From NCBI GenBank assembly GCA_966128725.1, contig CBHYLN010000124.1:1-16038 (forward strand): a DNA stretch of 16,038 bases. Reading direction: 5' to 3'. This document shows, in pieces, positions 1-7,701 of this stretch. The notes below the pieces were generated by a model, which worked only from the letters and a program-made list of their open reading frames with translations, searched no databases and was not told the origin of the DNA. The DNA is from JAFDZV01 sp966128725 (GTDB taxonomy: Bacteria > Bacteroidota > Ignavibacteria > OLB7). The first letter of the stretch is position 1. Every line of letters starts with the position of its first letter. The position numbers and the translations under genes were made by a program.

Positions 1-464
1 GGTATCTGACTCCAGCACTGCGCAACACGGGCCGTGTAGGAGTTGACGCAACTATCAACCGGAGGGGGCGGATTTTTGTTAACGTTGGGTGGAAATCCCA
101 TCCGATTTTCCGCCAAGATGCCATAGATGGCGGTGCGGATGATCGGTACCGGATCGAACGCGCCGGGGTTGCATGGGCGGTCCCAATGGATGCGCAGGAT
201 TTCGATTTCGTAGGATTGAGGAAAACAGGCGATACGATACCGATAGTCAACGGTGATCTGGCAACAGGTGCCGTTGAACTGGCAGCCGTTGATCTGTACG
301 GCTGTACTGAACGGAATGGGCGGATACGACCACGGCCATTGTGTGGTATCACCGCCGCAGGGCGGGCCGCAGGTTGATTGTGCCGAGGCGTGCTCGGCCG
401 TAACAAACAGGGCGGCAACGAGCAGTGTTGCCGCGATCAGAGAGAAAGCGATGCGTTGAATCAT
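1..464 (-). CDS. Secreted cysteine-rich protein, 3' end truncated by window
   Basis: The open frame runs from an ATG at 464 off the left edge, giving 154 visible residues with no stop. Residues 1-29 form a clear Sec signal peptide: a short basic start (IQR), a hydrophobic core from about residue 6 to 21, and an ASA-Q cleavage site. The exported part has nine cysteines (32, 36, 61, 67, 68, 80, 98, 139, 150), including an adjacent pair, so disulfides in the periplasm or outside are likely. It is also rich in Pro, Tyr and Trp. A GGGGGAA tract 6 nt before the ATG can act as ribosome binding site. A good Bacteroidetes-type promoter lies about 120 nt upstream (580-610). I do not recognise the family, and the missing C-terminus could carry a sorting or anchoring domain. 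The gene appears to be its own transcription unit. Confidence 0.8.
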   Translation of the reverse strand, partial: MIQRIAFSLIAATLLVAALFVTAEHASAQSTCGPPCGGDTTQWPWSYPPIPFSTAVQINGCQFNGTCCQITVDYRYRIACFPQSYEIEILRIHWDRPCNPGAFDPVPIIRTAIYGILAENRMGFPPNVNKNPPPPVDSCVNSYTARVAQCWSQI

Positions 465-579
465 GAACGATTCCCCCGTAATGAATTGAGGATATAGAAT
501 TGTAGCGGCGGGCCGTTCGGCACGTCGCGGAGAGATCAAAAGTGTATTTAGAGGGAGGGTTGGGTCGTTCTGAGGGGGG

Positions 580-610
580 CAAATGTAGTGCCCGGAAGAA
601 GCGGGCGCAA
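580..610 (-). promoter_or_regulatory. Candidate Bacteroidetes-type promoter for the Cys-rich secreted gene
   Basis: Read on the minus strand, TTG (610-608) is followed after 20 nt by TACATTTG (587-580). The second element is an exact match to the TAnnTTTG -7 element of the Bacteroidetes primary sigma factor, and the spacing fits its TTG/TTTG -33 element. Transcription would begin near 573, leaving a leader of about 110 nt. The spacer holds a 5-bp inverted repeat (GCCCG/CGGGC), which could be an operator or chance. Confidence 0.5.
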
Positions 611-716
611 GATGTTTTTTGTGGAGCGCAACAACGACGGAGATGGCGTGCAGGGCTTACCTGGCAAGGGTTGCAGGGTGAAAGCATGTGCTGGACGCAG
701 GGGATATGGGCTGGCA

Positions 717-742
717 GGTTGGGGGCATCACATACCCCAACC
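717..742 (-). terminator. Hairpin after aldo/keto reductase gene
   Basis: A perfect 8-bp inverted repeat (GGTTGGGG/CCCCAACC) with a 10-nt loop starts about 25 nt beyond the reductase stop codon. No T-run follows on the minus strand, so this is a weak or factor-assisted terminator at best. Confidence 0.35.
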
Positions 743-766
743 CGGCACTTCTCGCGGAAGCCGCCA

Positions 767-2245
767 CTACAGGCGATCCCAGGCCCCGCGGTCACCCAGC
801 GGGCCGGCACGCAGCGCGCCCACCACATCGTCCACGTATTCGGCACGGCGCATCCCGACCAATACGGAGGTTATCCCCTCCACACCGAGAATCATGCGCA
901 GCGCCAACGCCGAGAACGTCCCCTCCGCGCTGCCACCAATGGCGGCATGCAGAACCTCGCGCAGCTCGTTGCTGCGCTGTTGCGCGGGCTCGGTGTACGC
1001 GGCGGTTACCTGATCGAACGCGGCACGCGCATGATCGAGATAGGTCTGGAACCACTTCAGTTCCGATTCCGCGTCGCGCCCACGCAGGTACGCCCGAACG
1101 GCATTGATACGCGGAGCGAAGTACTGGCCAAGAAGATCGTTGAAGTGTTCGATGGTGCCGAACTCGCGCCAATGTTGATCGAGCACACTGCCGATGCTGA
1201 TGTATTCCTGCAATGCCGTACTGGCCTCCGGATCGTCGGCGAAGGCAACAAGGTGTGTGGCGGCGAACTCCTTCTCCAGCTCCACCAGGCTGTTGATGCG
1301 GGCTTGAAGAAGGCCTGCATCGAACGGCTCGTTCGCTGCGGGGAAATCGGCCAGGCGGACCAGCTCGCCGCCGACAATCGCGTTCAACGGCCGATTGACC
1401 AGCATCCCCAGGTTCTTACTGCGCGCCGCCTCAACAAGCGATGCGCCACCACGATTGTTCGCTTCGGTCACGAACCCGGTTTCCATCAGGTTGGCGGGGA
1501 ACTGGATTACGGCGAAGTGGTGTACAAGCGATATCCGTTCGGCGATGCCGATGCACTCATCCAGCGACGTGAAATCGGCATCGGCGGCCGGGTGCGGGAA
1601 GCTGTTGGAGGAAATGCCGTACCATCCGATGCGCCCGCGCTCGACCTCGGTCTCCAGGAACGCAAAGGCGTTGGCGACCCGACGATAATACTCCGCACGT
1701 GCTTCCTCCAGCGGGATGCCGGCTTTGGCGGCCCAACCGAGATAATACTCGGGGTTGTGCAGAAGGAAGACGTCAACCGACGGCATGCCGAGCCGATCCA
1801 GCGATCGCGTGATCTGATCCTCCAGAAACTCCGGCGCGATGCAGTGCCACAGCCCGGGCGCATACTCCACAACCTCGGGGAACCCGCTGCCGGCAGCCAC
1901 GCGCTCGCGGGCCACCGCCATGTTGCCCGCCTGGATATACCCGCCCTTGGTGACCACCACAACCTCCTCGCGGCGAAGCGATCCGGCGGCTATCATCTCC
2001 GCGACCACCCTGCCAATCAGGCGCTCGCTGTTGCCATCGGCGTAGTTGGCCGAGGTGTCGATCAGATTGATGCCCGACTGCAGCGCAAGGCGCAGCGCTT
2101 CGTGATGAGCCGGCACGCCATCGGCAACACGGTAACAGCCGAATCCGGCAGCCGAAACCGTAAGCCCCGTACGCCCCAATGGCCGGCTGAGCAGTTGATC
2201 AAATCGCTGATGGTACGCGGCGGTGGCATGTTCGGTGGCGGGCAT
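767..2245 (-). CDS. Aldo/keto reductase with large C-terminal insertion
   Basis: NAD(P)H-dependent oxidoreductase of the aldo/keto reductase superfamily, 492 residues from the chosen ATG; the substrate cannot be told. The catalytic tetrad is intact: Asp63 and Tyr68 in DTSANYADGNSE, Lys100 in VVVTKGGY, His163 in VFLLHNPEYY. WYGISSN (208-214) and the late cofactor-side motif GITSVLVGMRRAEYVDDVV (457-475) also fit the family. Typical members have about 280-350 residues. Here roughly 150 mainly helical residues (about 291-440) sit between the NRPLNAI strand and the last barrel strand. The ATG at 2245 was chosen because it follows a GGGAG ribosome binding site within a GA-rich tract and begins a normal AKR N-terminus. 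The frame stays open to 2311, but that extension lacks a comparable site. It lies 91 nt downstream of the kinase gene on the same strand and may be co-transcribed with it. The family call is secure; the function is not. Confidence 0.9.
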   Translation of the reverse strand: MPATEHATAAYHQRFDQLLSRPLGRTGLTVSAAGFGCYRVADGVPAHHEALRLALQSGINLIDTSANYADGNSERLIGRVVAEMIAAGSLRREEVVVVTKGGYIQAGNMAVARERVAAGSGFPEVVEYAPGLWHCIAPEFLEDQITRSLDRLGMPSVDVFLLHNPEYYLGWAAKAGIPLEEARAEYYRRVANAFAFLETEVERGRIGWYGISSNSFPHPAADADFTSLDECIGIAERISLVHHFAVIQFPANLMETGFVTEANNRGGASLVEAARSKNLGMLVNRPLNAIVGGELVRLADFPAANEPFDAGLLQARINSLVELEKEFAATHLVAFADDPEASTALQEYISIGSVLDQHWREFGTIEHFNDLLGQYFAPRINAVRAYLRGRDAESELKWFQTYLDHARAAFDQVTAAYTEPAQQRSNELREVLHAAIGGSAEGTFSALALRMILGVEGITSVLVGMRRAEYVDDVVGALRAGPLGDRGAWDRL

Positions 2246-2336
2246 CGAAGGATCTCCCTCTCTCTCTCTATGACTGTAGTTCACGGATGACGACGCGGGA
2301 ACAGACGACACAGGGACAACGATGCGCTACCGGCAC

Positions 2337-3047
2337 CTATCGAAGGGCAAGCAGCGCGTCAACGGCAGGCCCACCAAACAACGCAAGCAACCCCCACATG
2401 CTGAACCCGAAGGCAAGCGGAATGCTGAGATTGTCGTCAACGTTCACGCCATAGCTCATGGCCTCGGCAACCGCGGCAACCACCGAGGCAACCACGCCAA
2501 CCGCGATGAACACGCCCGGGGCAGCAAACACCCAGGCCACGGCCAGCACCACCATAACGGCGGTCACCACGAAGGCGGACGACCCTTCCACGCTTTTCTC
2601 AAGGAAGCGATGCCGCCCGAAGCGCCGCCCGAACAGCGCCGACGCCGTATCGCTGATAATCAACACGGCAAAACCGGCTATGCAGATCACCTTCGGGAAG
2701 ATGAACACGCACAACACGGCCGAGAGCACAACATAGGTGGCGCCGCTCAGCTTGGCGTATTCGGACGCTTTTTCGTGTGTGCGCAGCATCGAGCCGAACA
2801 TCCGATCAATCAGGCGCCGTACCGCGGGCACACGAATGCGCATGAACTCCACAATGAAACTGAAGATGCTGAGCGGCACGAACATCGCCAGCATGGTCTC
2901 GCGCGGCAGCCAGATGTAGGCGATTGGGATGGAGATCGAACAGAGGTGGATCATCTTCCGCTGCAGCTCGCTGCGCATGGAAATCTGCGATGCGGACGAG
3001 CCGATCGGCGTTTCGGAGTGCGGAAGTTGTTTCTCCGGCATAGTCAT
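2337..3047 (-). CDS. SEC59/dolichol-kinase-like CTP-dependent lipid kinase
   Basis: Integral membrane protein of about 236 residues, related to the SEC59 dolichol kinase / DGK1 / phosphatidate cytidylyltransferase group. Such enzymes use CTP to phosphorylate a polyprenol or diacylglycerol. Family signs: an N-terminal ELQRKMIHL (27-35), SGATYV (101-106), the nucleotide-site block ISDTASALFGRRFGRHR (131-147) followed by EKSVEGSSAF (150-159), and near the end VDDNLSIPL (203-211). Hydrophobic segments lie around 36-48, 52-68, 104-130, 160-195 and 209-226. The start is uncertain. The frame is open to 3215, but residues before MTMPEK look like translated leader. ATG 3047 or 3041 are the most plausible starts; neither has a clear ribosome binding site. 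The lipid substrate cannot be read from sequence. A hairpin between ftsH and this gene suggests separate transcription from the ftsH cluster. Confidence 0.8.
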   Translation of the reverse strand: MTMPEKQLPHSETPIGSSASQISMRSELQRKMIHLCSISIPIAYIWLPRETMLAMFVPLSIFSFIVEFMRIRVPAVRRLIDRMFGSMLRTHEKASEYAKLSGATYVVLSAVLCVFIFPKVICIAGFAVLIISDTASALFGRRFGRHRFLEKSVEGSSAFVVTAVMVVLAVAWVFAAPGVFIAVGVVASVVAAVAEAMSYGVNVDDNLSIPLAFGFSMWGLLALFGGPAVDALLALR

Positions 3048-3179
3048 AAAGGCGCGCACGCGATCAGGATGGTCCTGCAGGATCGGGAGGCACGGCCCGA
3101 TGGCCGATGAATGTTGGAATCCGTGATCGCTGTCACGGTAGGCCACGGTTGGGAAGGGTTCGCCGGCGTGGCAAACGCA

Positions 3180-3210
3180 GGCGCCCGTCCGTAAGACCCG
3201 GACGGGCGCC
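3180..3210 (-). terminator. Perfect 12-bp hairpin downstream of ftsH
   Basis: A perfect 12-bp GC-rich inverted repeat (3180-3191 with 3199-3210) and a 7-nt loop lies 85 nt beyond the ftsH stop. On the minus strand it is followed only by TGCGTTTGCC, a poor U-tract. It probably ends tilS-hpt-ftsH transcripts or protects their 3' end. Confidence 0.55.
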
Positions 3211-3251
3211 AACATAACGTTTTACCAACGAACCGCACAGCCGTATGAAAC

Positions 3252-3274
3252 AGGCCGGGCACACGCCCAGGCCT
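3252..3274 (-). terminator. First hairpin after ftsH
   Basis: An imperfect inverted repeat (AGGCCGGGC/GCCCAGGCCT, one bulged A, 4-nt loop) begins about 20 nt after the ftsH stop. On the minus strand it is followed by TGTTTCAT, a short U-rich stretch. It stands in tandem with the stronger hairpin at 3180-3210. Confidence 0.45.
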
Positions 3275-3294
3275 TTACCACGCCATGCAGACCG

Positions 3295-5334
3295 TTATTC
3301 GGCAGCACCCGTCGGGGCACTGCTGGCGCTTTTCTCGGCCGTTGCCGACTGGCCGCTGGCAAGCCGGGCCTGGAGCATCTTCTTCACTTCGATTGTCGGC
3401 AACTCCTCGCCACGGATCACCGCGTCGATCTCATCACCGTCGAGCGTTTCGCGCTCCAGCAACAACGCCGCCATCTGGTGCAGGACGTCGATATGCTCGC
3501 GCAATGTCTCCTGCGCCCGGCGCATGCCGTCGTCCACAATCTGGCGCACTTCCTTATCGATCAGCTCGGAGGTAGCCTCGCTGATATCACGGTGCGTTGC
3601 GAAGTCGCGGCCAAGGAATACCTCACCATCACCCGAGGCGTAGTTGATCGGCCCCAGCTTCTCGGACATACCCAACTCGCACACCATCTGGCGAGCCAGA
3701 TGTGTCACGGTTTTGATGTCGCCCTGCGCACCGGAGGTATAGTTGCCGAAGATCATCAGCTCGGCGGCACGGCCGCCCATCGCCATCGCGATGCGGGCCT
3801 CGTACCACTCGCGCGAGCGCGAGTGCATGTCGTCGTTCACACGGAACGCCGTCACGCCCAGCGCACGCCCGCGAGGGATGATCGTGACCTTGTGGATGGG
3901 GTCGCCGTGCGGCATGAAGTAGCCAACCAGCACGTGCCCAACCTCGTGGTACGCGGTCATCTTGCGTTCGTCCTCCGACATCACCATCGTACGGCGTTCC
4001 AGGCCAAGCATCAGCTTGTCCTTTGCCATCTCGAAATCGTACATCGTCACGCGGTCGCCGTTGCGCCGTGCCGCATAGATGGCGGCCTCGTTGCAAAGGT
4101 TGGCCAAATCGGCGCCGGAGAACCCGGGCGTGGCCTGGGCCAGCAGCTCAAGATCCACATTCTCGGCCAGCGGCATGTTGCGCGTGTGCACCTTCAGGAT
4201 GCCCTCGCGGCCACGACGGTCCGGACGGTCAACCATCACCTGCCGATCGAAACGGCCCGGACGCAGCAGCGCGGGATCGAGCACATCGGGGCGGTTGGTT
4301 GCCGCGATGATGATCACGCCGGTGTTCTGCTCGAAACCGTCCATCTCAACAAGCAGCGCGTTCAGGGTCTGCTCGCGCTCGTCGTGCCCGCCGCCAAGGC
4401 CCGCGCCGCGCTGCCTGCCGACCGCATCAATTTCATCGATGAAAATGATTGCCGGTGCGATCTTCTTGGCCTGCTCGAACAGGTCGCGCACGCGCGAGGC
4501 GCCCACGCCAACAAACATCTCAACGAAATCGGCGCCGGAGATGGAGAGGTATTGCACACCGGCTTCACCGGCCACGGCCCGGGCCAGAAGCGTCTTGCCC
4601 GTTCCGGGAGGGCCAAGCAACAGCACACCGCGCGGGATCTTGCCGCCAAGGCGCTGGAACTTGCCGGGCTCGCGCAGGAATTCCACGATTTCCTGCAGCT
4701 CCTCCTTGGCCTCATCGGCACCGGCCACATCGGCGAACGTAACACGCGGCGCGGTTTCGCTCAGCGTGCGCGCGCGCGACTTGCCGAAGGAGAAGATACC
4801 CTTGGTGCCCACGCCCTGCATCCTGCGGAACAACACCACCCACAGCGCGATCAGGACAATCAGCCACGGGAGATAGGCCACCAGCGGCGCCCACCATTCC
4901 CCGCCCTGCTGCTGCACCGAAACGGTGAGCCCGAGATCCATCCACTGCTTCTGCACGGCGTTATCCACCACGATGAGCTTGGTGGAGATAAGCCCGGTGC
5001 GCTGCTTCTTCTGCGTGCCGTCGATCACCACATCCTGTGGCTCGATCAGCTCGCCCTGAAATTCGTAGTCGTTGAGCTGCGACTTCAGCACGATCGCCTT
5101 GGCGATCTGCCGCGTGGTAAGCAGGCGCTGGTACTCGTTGTAGCTAACCGGCACCATCTGCGGACCAGTGTTGTGGACGATCATGTAAACGATGACACCA
5201 CCGAAAATGATCACCAGCCACATCAGTATGCTGCGCACGATACGGTTGATGTTCCCCTCGTCGTCGCCGTTGCCTGGCGGACGTCGCGGGGGCATGGGCC
5301 GCATCGGCTTACGTTGATTCATATCGTCCTTCAT
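3295..5334 (-). CDS. ftsH: ATP-dependent zinc metalloprotease FtsH
   Basis: Membrane-anchored AAA+ protease that extracts and degrades membrane and short-lived cytosolic proteins as a hexamer; 679 residues, normal for the family. A Pro/Arg-rich cytosolic N-terminus precedes transmembrane segment 1 (about 34-54). The periplasmic domain (55-148) and transmembrane segment 2 (about 149-169) follow. The AAA module shows Walker A GPPGTGKT (241-248), the pore loop Phe274-Val275-Gly276, Walker B IIFIDEID (296-303) and the second region of homology ATNRPDVLDPALLRPGRFDR (345-364). The protease domain has the zinc motif HEVGH (463-467) and the third ligand Asp539. All catalytic residues are present. Two starts are possible. 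ATG 5334 lacks a clear ribosome binding site. ATG 5322, four codons later, follows AAGGA by only 4 nt. Last gene of the tilS-hpt-ftsH cluster, 115 nt after the hpt stop. Confidence 0.97.
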   Translation of the reverse strand: MKDDMNQRKPMRPMPPRRPPGNGDDEGNINRIVRSILMWLVIIFGGVIVYMIVHNTGPQMVPVSYNEYQRLLTTRQIAKAIVLKSQLNDYEFQGELIEPQDVVIDGTQKKQRTGLISTKLIVVDNAVQKQWMDLGLTVSVQQQGGEWWAPLVAYLPWLIVLIALWVVLFRRMQGVGTKGIFSFGKSRARTLSETAPRVTFADVAGADEAKEELQEIVEFLREPGKFQRLGGKIPRGVLLLGPPGTGKTLLARAVAGEAGVQYLSISGADFVEMFVGVGASRVRDLFEQAKKIAPAIIFIDEIDAVGRQRGAGLGGGHDEREQTLNALLVEMDGFEQNTGVIIIAATNRPDVLDPALLRPGRFDRQVMVDRPDRRGREGILKVHTRNMPLAENVDLELLAQATPGFSGADLANLCNEAAIYAARRNGDRVTMYDFEMAKDKLMLGLERRTMVMSEDERKMTAYHEVGHVLVGYFMPHGDPIHKVTIIPRGRALGVTAFRVNDDMHSRSREWYEARIAMAMGGRAAELMIFGNYTSGAQGDIKTVTHLARQMVCELGMSEKLGPINYASGDGEVFLGRDFATHRDISEATSELIDKEVRQIVDDGMRRAQETLREHIDVLHQMAALLLERETLDGDEIDAVIRGEELPTIEVKKMLQARLASGQSATAEKSASSAPTGAAE

Positions 5335-5449
5335 CGGAAGTTTCGATCCTGTCTATAGTCATACAACCAGTACGGGCTTGCCGAAGCCGGCCCCGAACAT
5401 GTCGACACAGCCAACAGCGTGATACTCCGGCCGTTGCGCCAAAGCGGCC

Positions 5450-6061
5450 TCAATCGGTGGCAGGCGTATCGCCGGCCAGCACATATACCGAGGGAAGATT
5501 ACGGCCCTGCTGCTGATAATCCAGCCCGTAGCCCACAACAAACCGGTCGGGAATCTCGAAGCCAGCAAACTCCGGACGCTCGCCGATCAGGTCGGCATCG
5601 GGTTTATACAGCAGCGCGGCAACATGCACCGAGGCGGCACCGGCCTCGCGGTAATATCCCCGCAATCGTTGCGAGGTGCGACCGGTATCAACAATGTCCT
5701 CGACCAGGATGACGTTTCGGCCGGCGCTCTGAGTGCCGGGCTGGGTCAGAAAATTGATTTCACCGCCGGAGGCAAGCCCTCCGTTGTAGCTCGAAACCCG
5801 GATGAAATCAACTTCGAGCGGGAACGGCAACCGGCGTATCAAATCGGCATGGAACAGCGCGGCGCCAGCCAGCACGCATACCAGGAGCGGGTTCGCGCCG
5901 GCAAACTGACCGGCGATCGCTTCGGCAACCCGTTCCACGGCGTCGGCAATCTCCTGCTGGCCGATCATCGGCACAAAACGCAGGTCACCGATCACAATCG
6001 CGGACGGCGCCAGCGCCGCGGCATCCTTCACAACCGGCGCGCCAGGTGTATCAGTTCCCAT
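5450..6061 (-). CDS. hpt: Hypoxanthine phosphoribosyltransferase
   Basis: Cytosolic purine-salvage enzyme that joins hypoxanthine (often guanine) to PRPP to give IMP or GMP; 203 residues from ATG 6061. The PRPP loop VILVEDIVDTGRT (117-129) is canonical. The flexible loop Ser-Tyr (90-92) and the base-binding DRFVVGYGLDY (172-182) followed by RNLP (187-190) also fit. The pyrophosphate loop reads LAGAALFHADL (64-74). The basic residue common after Leu in this loop (LKG or LRG) is Ala65 here. The start overlaps the tilS 3' end by 11 nt and lies directly after AAGGA within tilS, suggesting translational coupling. The frame is open further upstream, but that would overlap tilS more deeply. After the stop, another frame remains open and coding-like to 5359, which may mean a frameshift near the C-terminus. 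TilS and HprT are functionally linked in Firmicutes, where the same gene order occurs. Confidence 0.94.
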   Translation of the reverse strand: MGTDTPGAPVVKDAAALAPSAIVIGDLRFVPMIGQQEIADAVERVAEAIAGQFAGANPLLVCVLAGAALFHADLIRRLPFPLEVDFIRVSSYNGGLASGGEINFLTQPGTQSAGRNVILVEDIVDTGRTSQRLRGYYREAGAASVHVAALLYKPDADLIGERPEFAGFEIPDRFVVGYGLDYQQQGRNLPSVYVLAGDTPATD

Positions 6062-7475
6062 TCCTTGACGTCCGAATCTCCAGGCGCAACACCCGCGTGG
6101 TTTCGGCATCCACACGATAGCGGTCATCAAGGCGCATTCCGCACACCCACACGATGTTCTCGCGATCGGCCACCACCATCACCTCGCGCTTCTTCTCCAG
6201 CGATACTTTCGAGTCGATCAGGAAATCGCTCAGCTTCTTTTCGCCGGTCATGCCCAGCGGCCGGAATCGGTCGCCCTCGCGCCAGGTACGAAGCGTAAGC
6301 GTCTCCGGCAGCTTGCCGGCGTCCACGAATTCGATGCTCGCGTTGCGGGTAAACCGGACGTTCGCGCGTTCGAGCACCTCGGAGACCAGCACACCAAGCT
6401 CGGTCTGCACGGTGGTGCCAACCTGGAACGAACGCTCCATCGGCAGCATCGGCGGGGGCTCGCAGCGGATAATCAATGCCTCGCGGTCGCGCGTGGCGCC
6501 CAGGCCACCGCCCAGCTCGGCCTTCGAGCCCGTTTCCTTCCACATCAGGCCCAGCGTGCGCTCCAGCGCCCCATAAGAAACCGGCGGGATATCGAATGTT
6601 TTCGAGATCAACCGCTGCACGATCTCCGATTGAATGGCCGGCAGGTAATGCTTCAGGTGATTGATATCCAGCGTCACTTCCTCCGGCGTACGCGATGTCA
6701 CCACGGTACGCGTGGCCAACTCCACCGCATGGCTCATGTACTGCTCCAGGCCGCGCATGATTTCGGCGGTGGTGTTCAGCGTTTGCACGATGCTGGGGTT
6801 GTACTGCGTAAGCAGCGGGAGCAGCTCCAGGCGCACACGATTGCGCGTGTGCTTCATCGACGCGTTGGAGGAATCCTCGCGCCATTTCAGATCGATCGCG
6901 GCGGCGTACTCCTCGATCTCCTTACGCTGCGTGCCAAGCAGTGGGCGCCCAACGATCACGCCTTCGTGCAACGGACGCACCGGCGGGATTGCCGCAAGGC
7001 CGCTAAGGCCACTGCCGCGCATCAGGTTCATCAGCAGCGTTTCGGCGTTGTCGTTGGCATTGTGCGCGGTGAGCACCACATCGTAGCCGTGCTTGCGCGT
7101 TACGCGCCCAAGGAATTGGTACCGCGCCTTGCGCGCCATCTCCTCGATCGAAAGGCTTTGCAATGCCGCCAGCTTGCGCACGTCGCCACGCCCCACAAAG
7201 GATTTCAGGCCCCGCATCTTGGCCTGCTCCACCACATACATCGCGTCTTCCTGCGATTCCTCGCCCCGCAGGCCGTGGTCGAAATGGGCAACGGCAAGTT
7301 CAAGCGAAAGGGTGGGCGCAATGCGCCACATCACGTCGAGCAGCGTCAGCGAATCGATGCCGCCGCTTACAGCGATCAGCACCTTCTCACCGCCCAGCAA
7401 CATCTCGTTCTGACGAATGTAGCGGCGGATCTGCTGCGCGAATATCGTTACGGATCTTGGGACTGGGTACATCAT
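6051..7475 (-). CDS. tilS: tRNA(Ile)-lysidine synthetase TilS
   Basis: ATP-dependent enzyme that converts C34 of the CAU-anticodon tRNA-Ile to lysidine, switching its decoding from AUG to AUA; normally essential. The protein has 474 residues from ATG 7475. The N-terminal PP-loop ATPase domain has SGGIDS (37-42), then HFDHGLRG (64-71), ARYQFL (117-122) and the family block AHNANDNAETLLMNLMRGSG (137-156). The C-terminal tRNA-binding domain has the typical REGDRFRPLGMTGEKKLSDF near residue 400. The frame is open to 7655, but the residues before MMYPVP look like leader, and this start gives the usual 30-odd residues before the PP-loop. No clear ribosome binding site is visible. It is first of the tilS-hpt-ftsH cluster and overlaps hpt by 11 nt. 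The 226 nt upstream separate it from the porin gene. Confidence 0.95.
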   Translation of the reverse strand: MMYPVPRSVTIFAQQIRRYIRQNEMLLGGEKVLIAVSGGIDSLTLLDVMWRIAPTLSLELAVAHFDHGLRGEESQEDAMYVVEQAKMRGLKSFVGRGDVRKLAALQSLSIEEMARKARYQFLGRVTRKHGYDVVLTAHNANDNAETLLMNLMRGSGLSGLAAIPPVRPLHEGVIVGRPLLGTQRKEIEEYAAAIDLKWREDSSNASMKHTRNRVRLELLPLLTQYNPSIVQTLNTTAEIMRGLEQYMSHAVELATRTVVTSRTPEEVTLDINHLKHYLPAIQSEIVQRLISKTFDIPPVSYGALERTLGLMWKETGSKAELGGGLGATRDREALIIRCEPPPMLPMERSFQVGTTVQTELGVLVSEVLERANVRFTRNASIEFVDAGKLPETLTLRTWREGDRFRPLGMTGEKKLSDFLIDSKVSLEKKREVMVVADRENIVWVCGMRLDDRYRVDAETTRVLRLEIRTSRNGN

Positions 7476-7638
7476 AGAATAGTGGGTCAAATTACGGAAT
7501 GGTCCGCACGTGTTCGCCAACTGAAACGCATGGTACGGAAATGCCGGCAGATTGGGAGTAATGGTAGTGGATTGGCCCTGCGAAAGCCCGAAGATGCGCA
7601 TCGGCCACGGCCCGCGATCATCGGCGCCCTCCACCCAC

Positions 7639-7670
7639 AGGCCCGGCCGGGGCATTCCCCGCCGGGCCCT
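7639..7670 (-). terminator. Strong GC-rich hairpin after porin gene
   Basis: An inverted repeat of about 13 bp with one bulged C (GGCCCGGCCGGGG against CCCCGCCGGGCC) and a 4-nt CATT loop lies about 32 nt past the porin stop on the minus strand. No U-tract follows, so termination is likely but not certain. It falls in the 226-nt gap before tilS. Confidence 0.45.
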
Positions 7671-7701
7671 GAGCGTACAGCCTGTATCGCCAACGCACCG
7701 A

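Larger units (their letters stand above)
465..766. other. Intergenic region with hairpin and promoter
   Basis: This stretch of about 300 nt separates the aldo/keto reductase stop from the start of the Cys-rich gene. I see no convincing coding frame in it. It holds a hairpin just after the reductase gene (717-742), a candidate promoter pointing left (580-610), and an untranslated leader of roughly 110 nt for the Cys-rich gene. Confidence 0.6.

Noticed and set aside
2252..2270. CT/GA dinucleotide run before the aldo/keto reductase
   Set aside because: It is short and most simply explained as a purine-rich ribosome binding site on the minus strand, not a functional microsatellite.
542..2290. 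Plus-strand open frame of 582 codons
   Set aside because: It is antisense to the aldo/keto reductase. Its product is rich in Arg, His and Gly without any motif, while the minus strand shows a full catalytic tetrad.
2322..3110. Plus-strand open frame of 262 codons, rich in His and Gly
   Set aside because: It is antisense to the SEC59-like kinase, whose membrane spans and motifs are clear.
3478..5358. Plus-strand open frame of 626 codons
   Set aside because: It is antisense to ftsH. The His-rich, motif-free translation is a typical shadow of a GC-rich gene.
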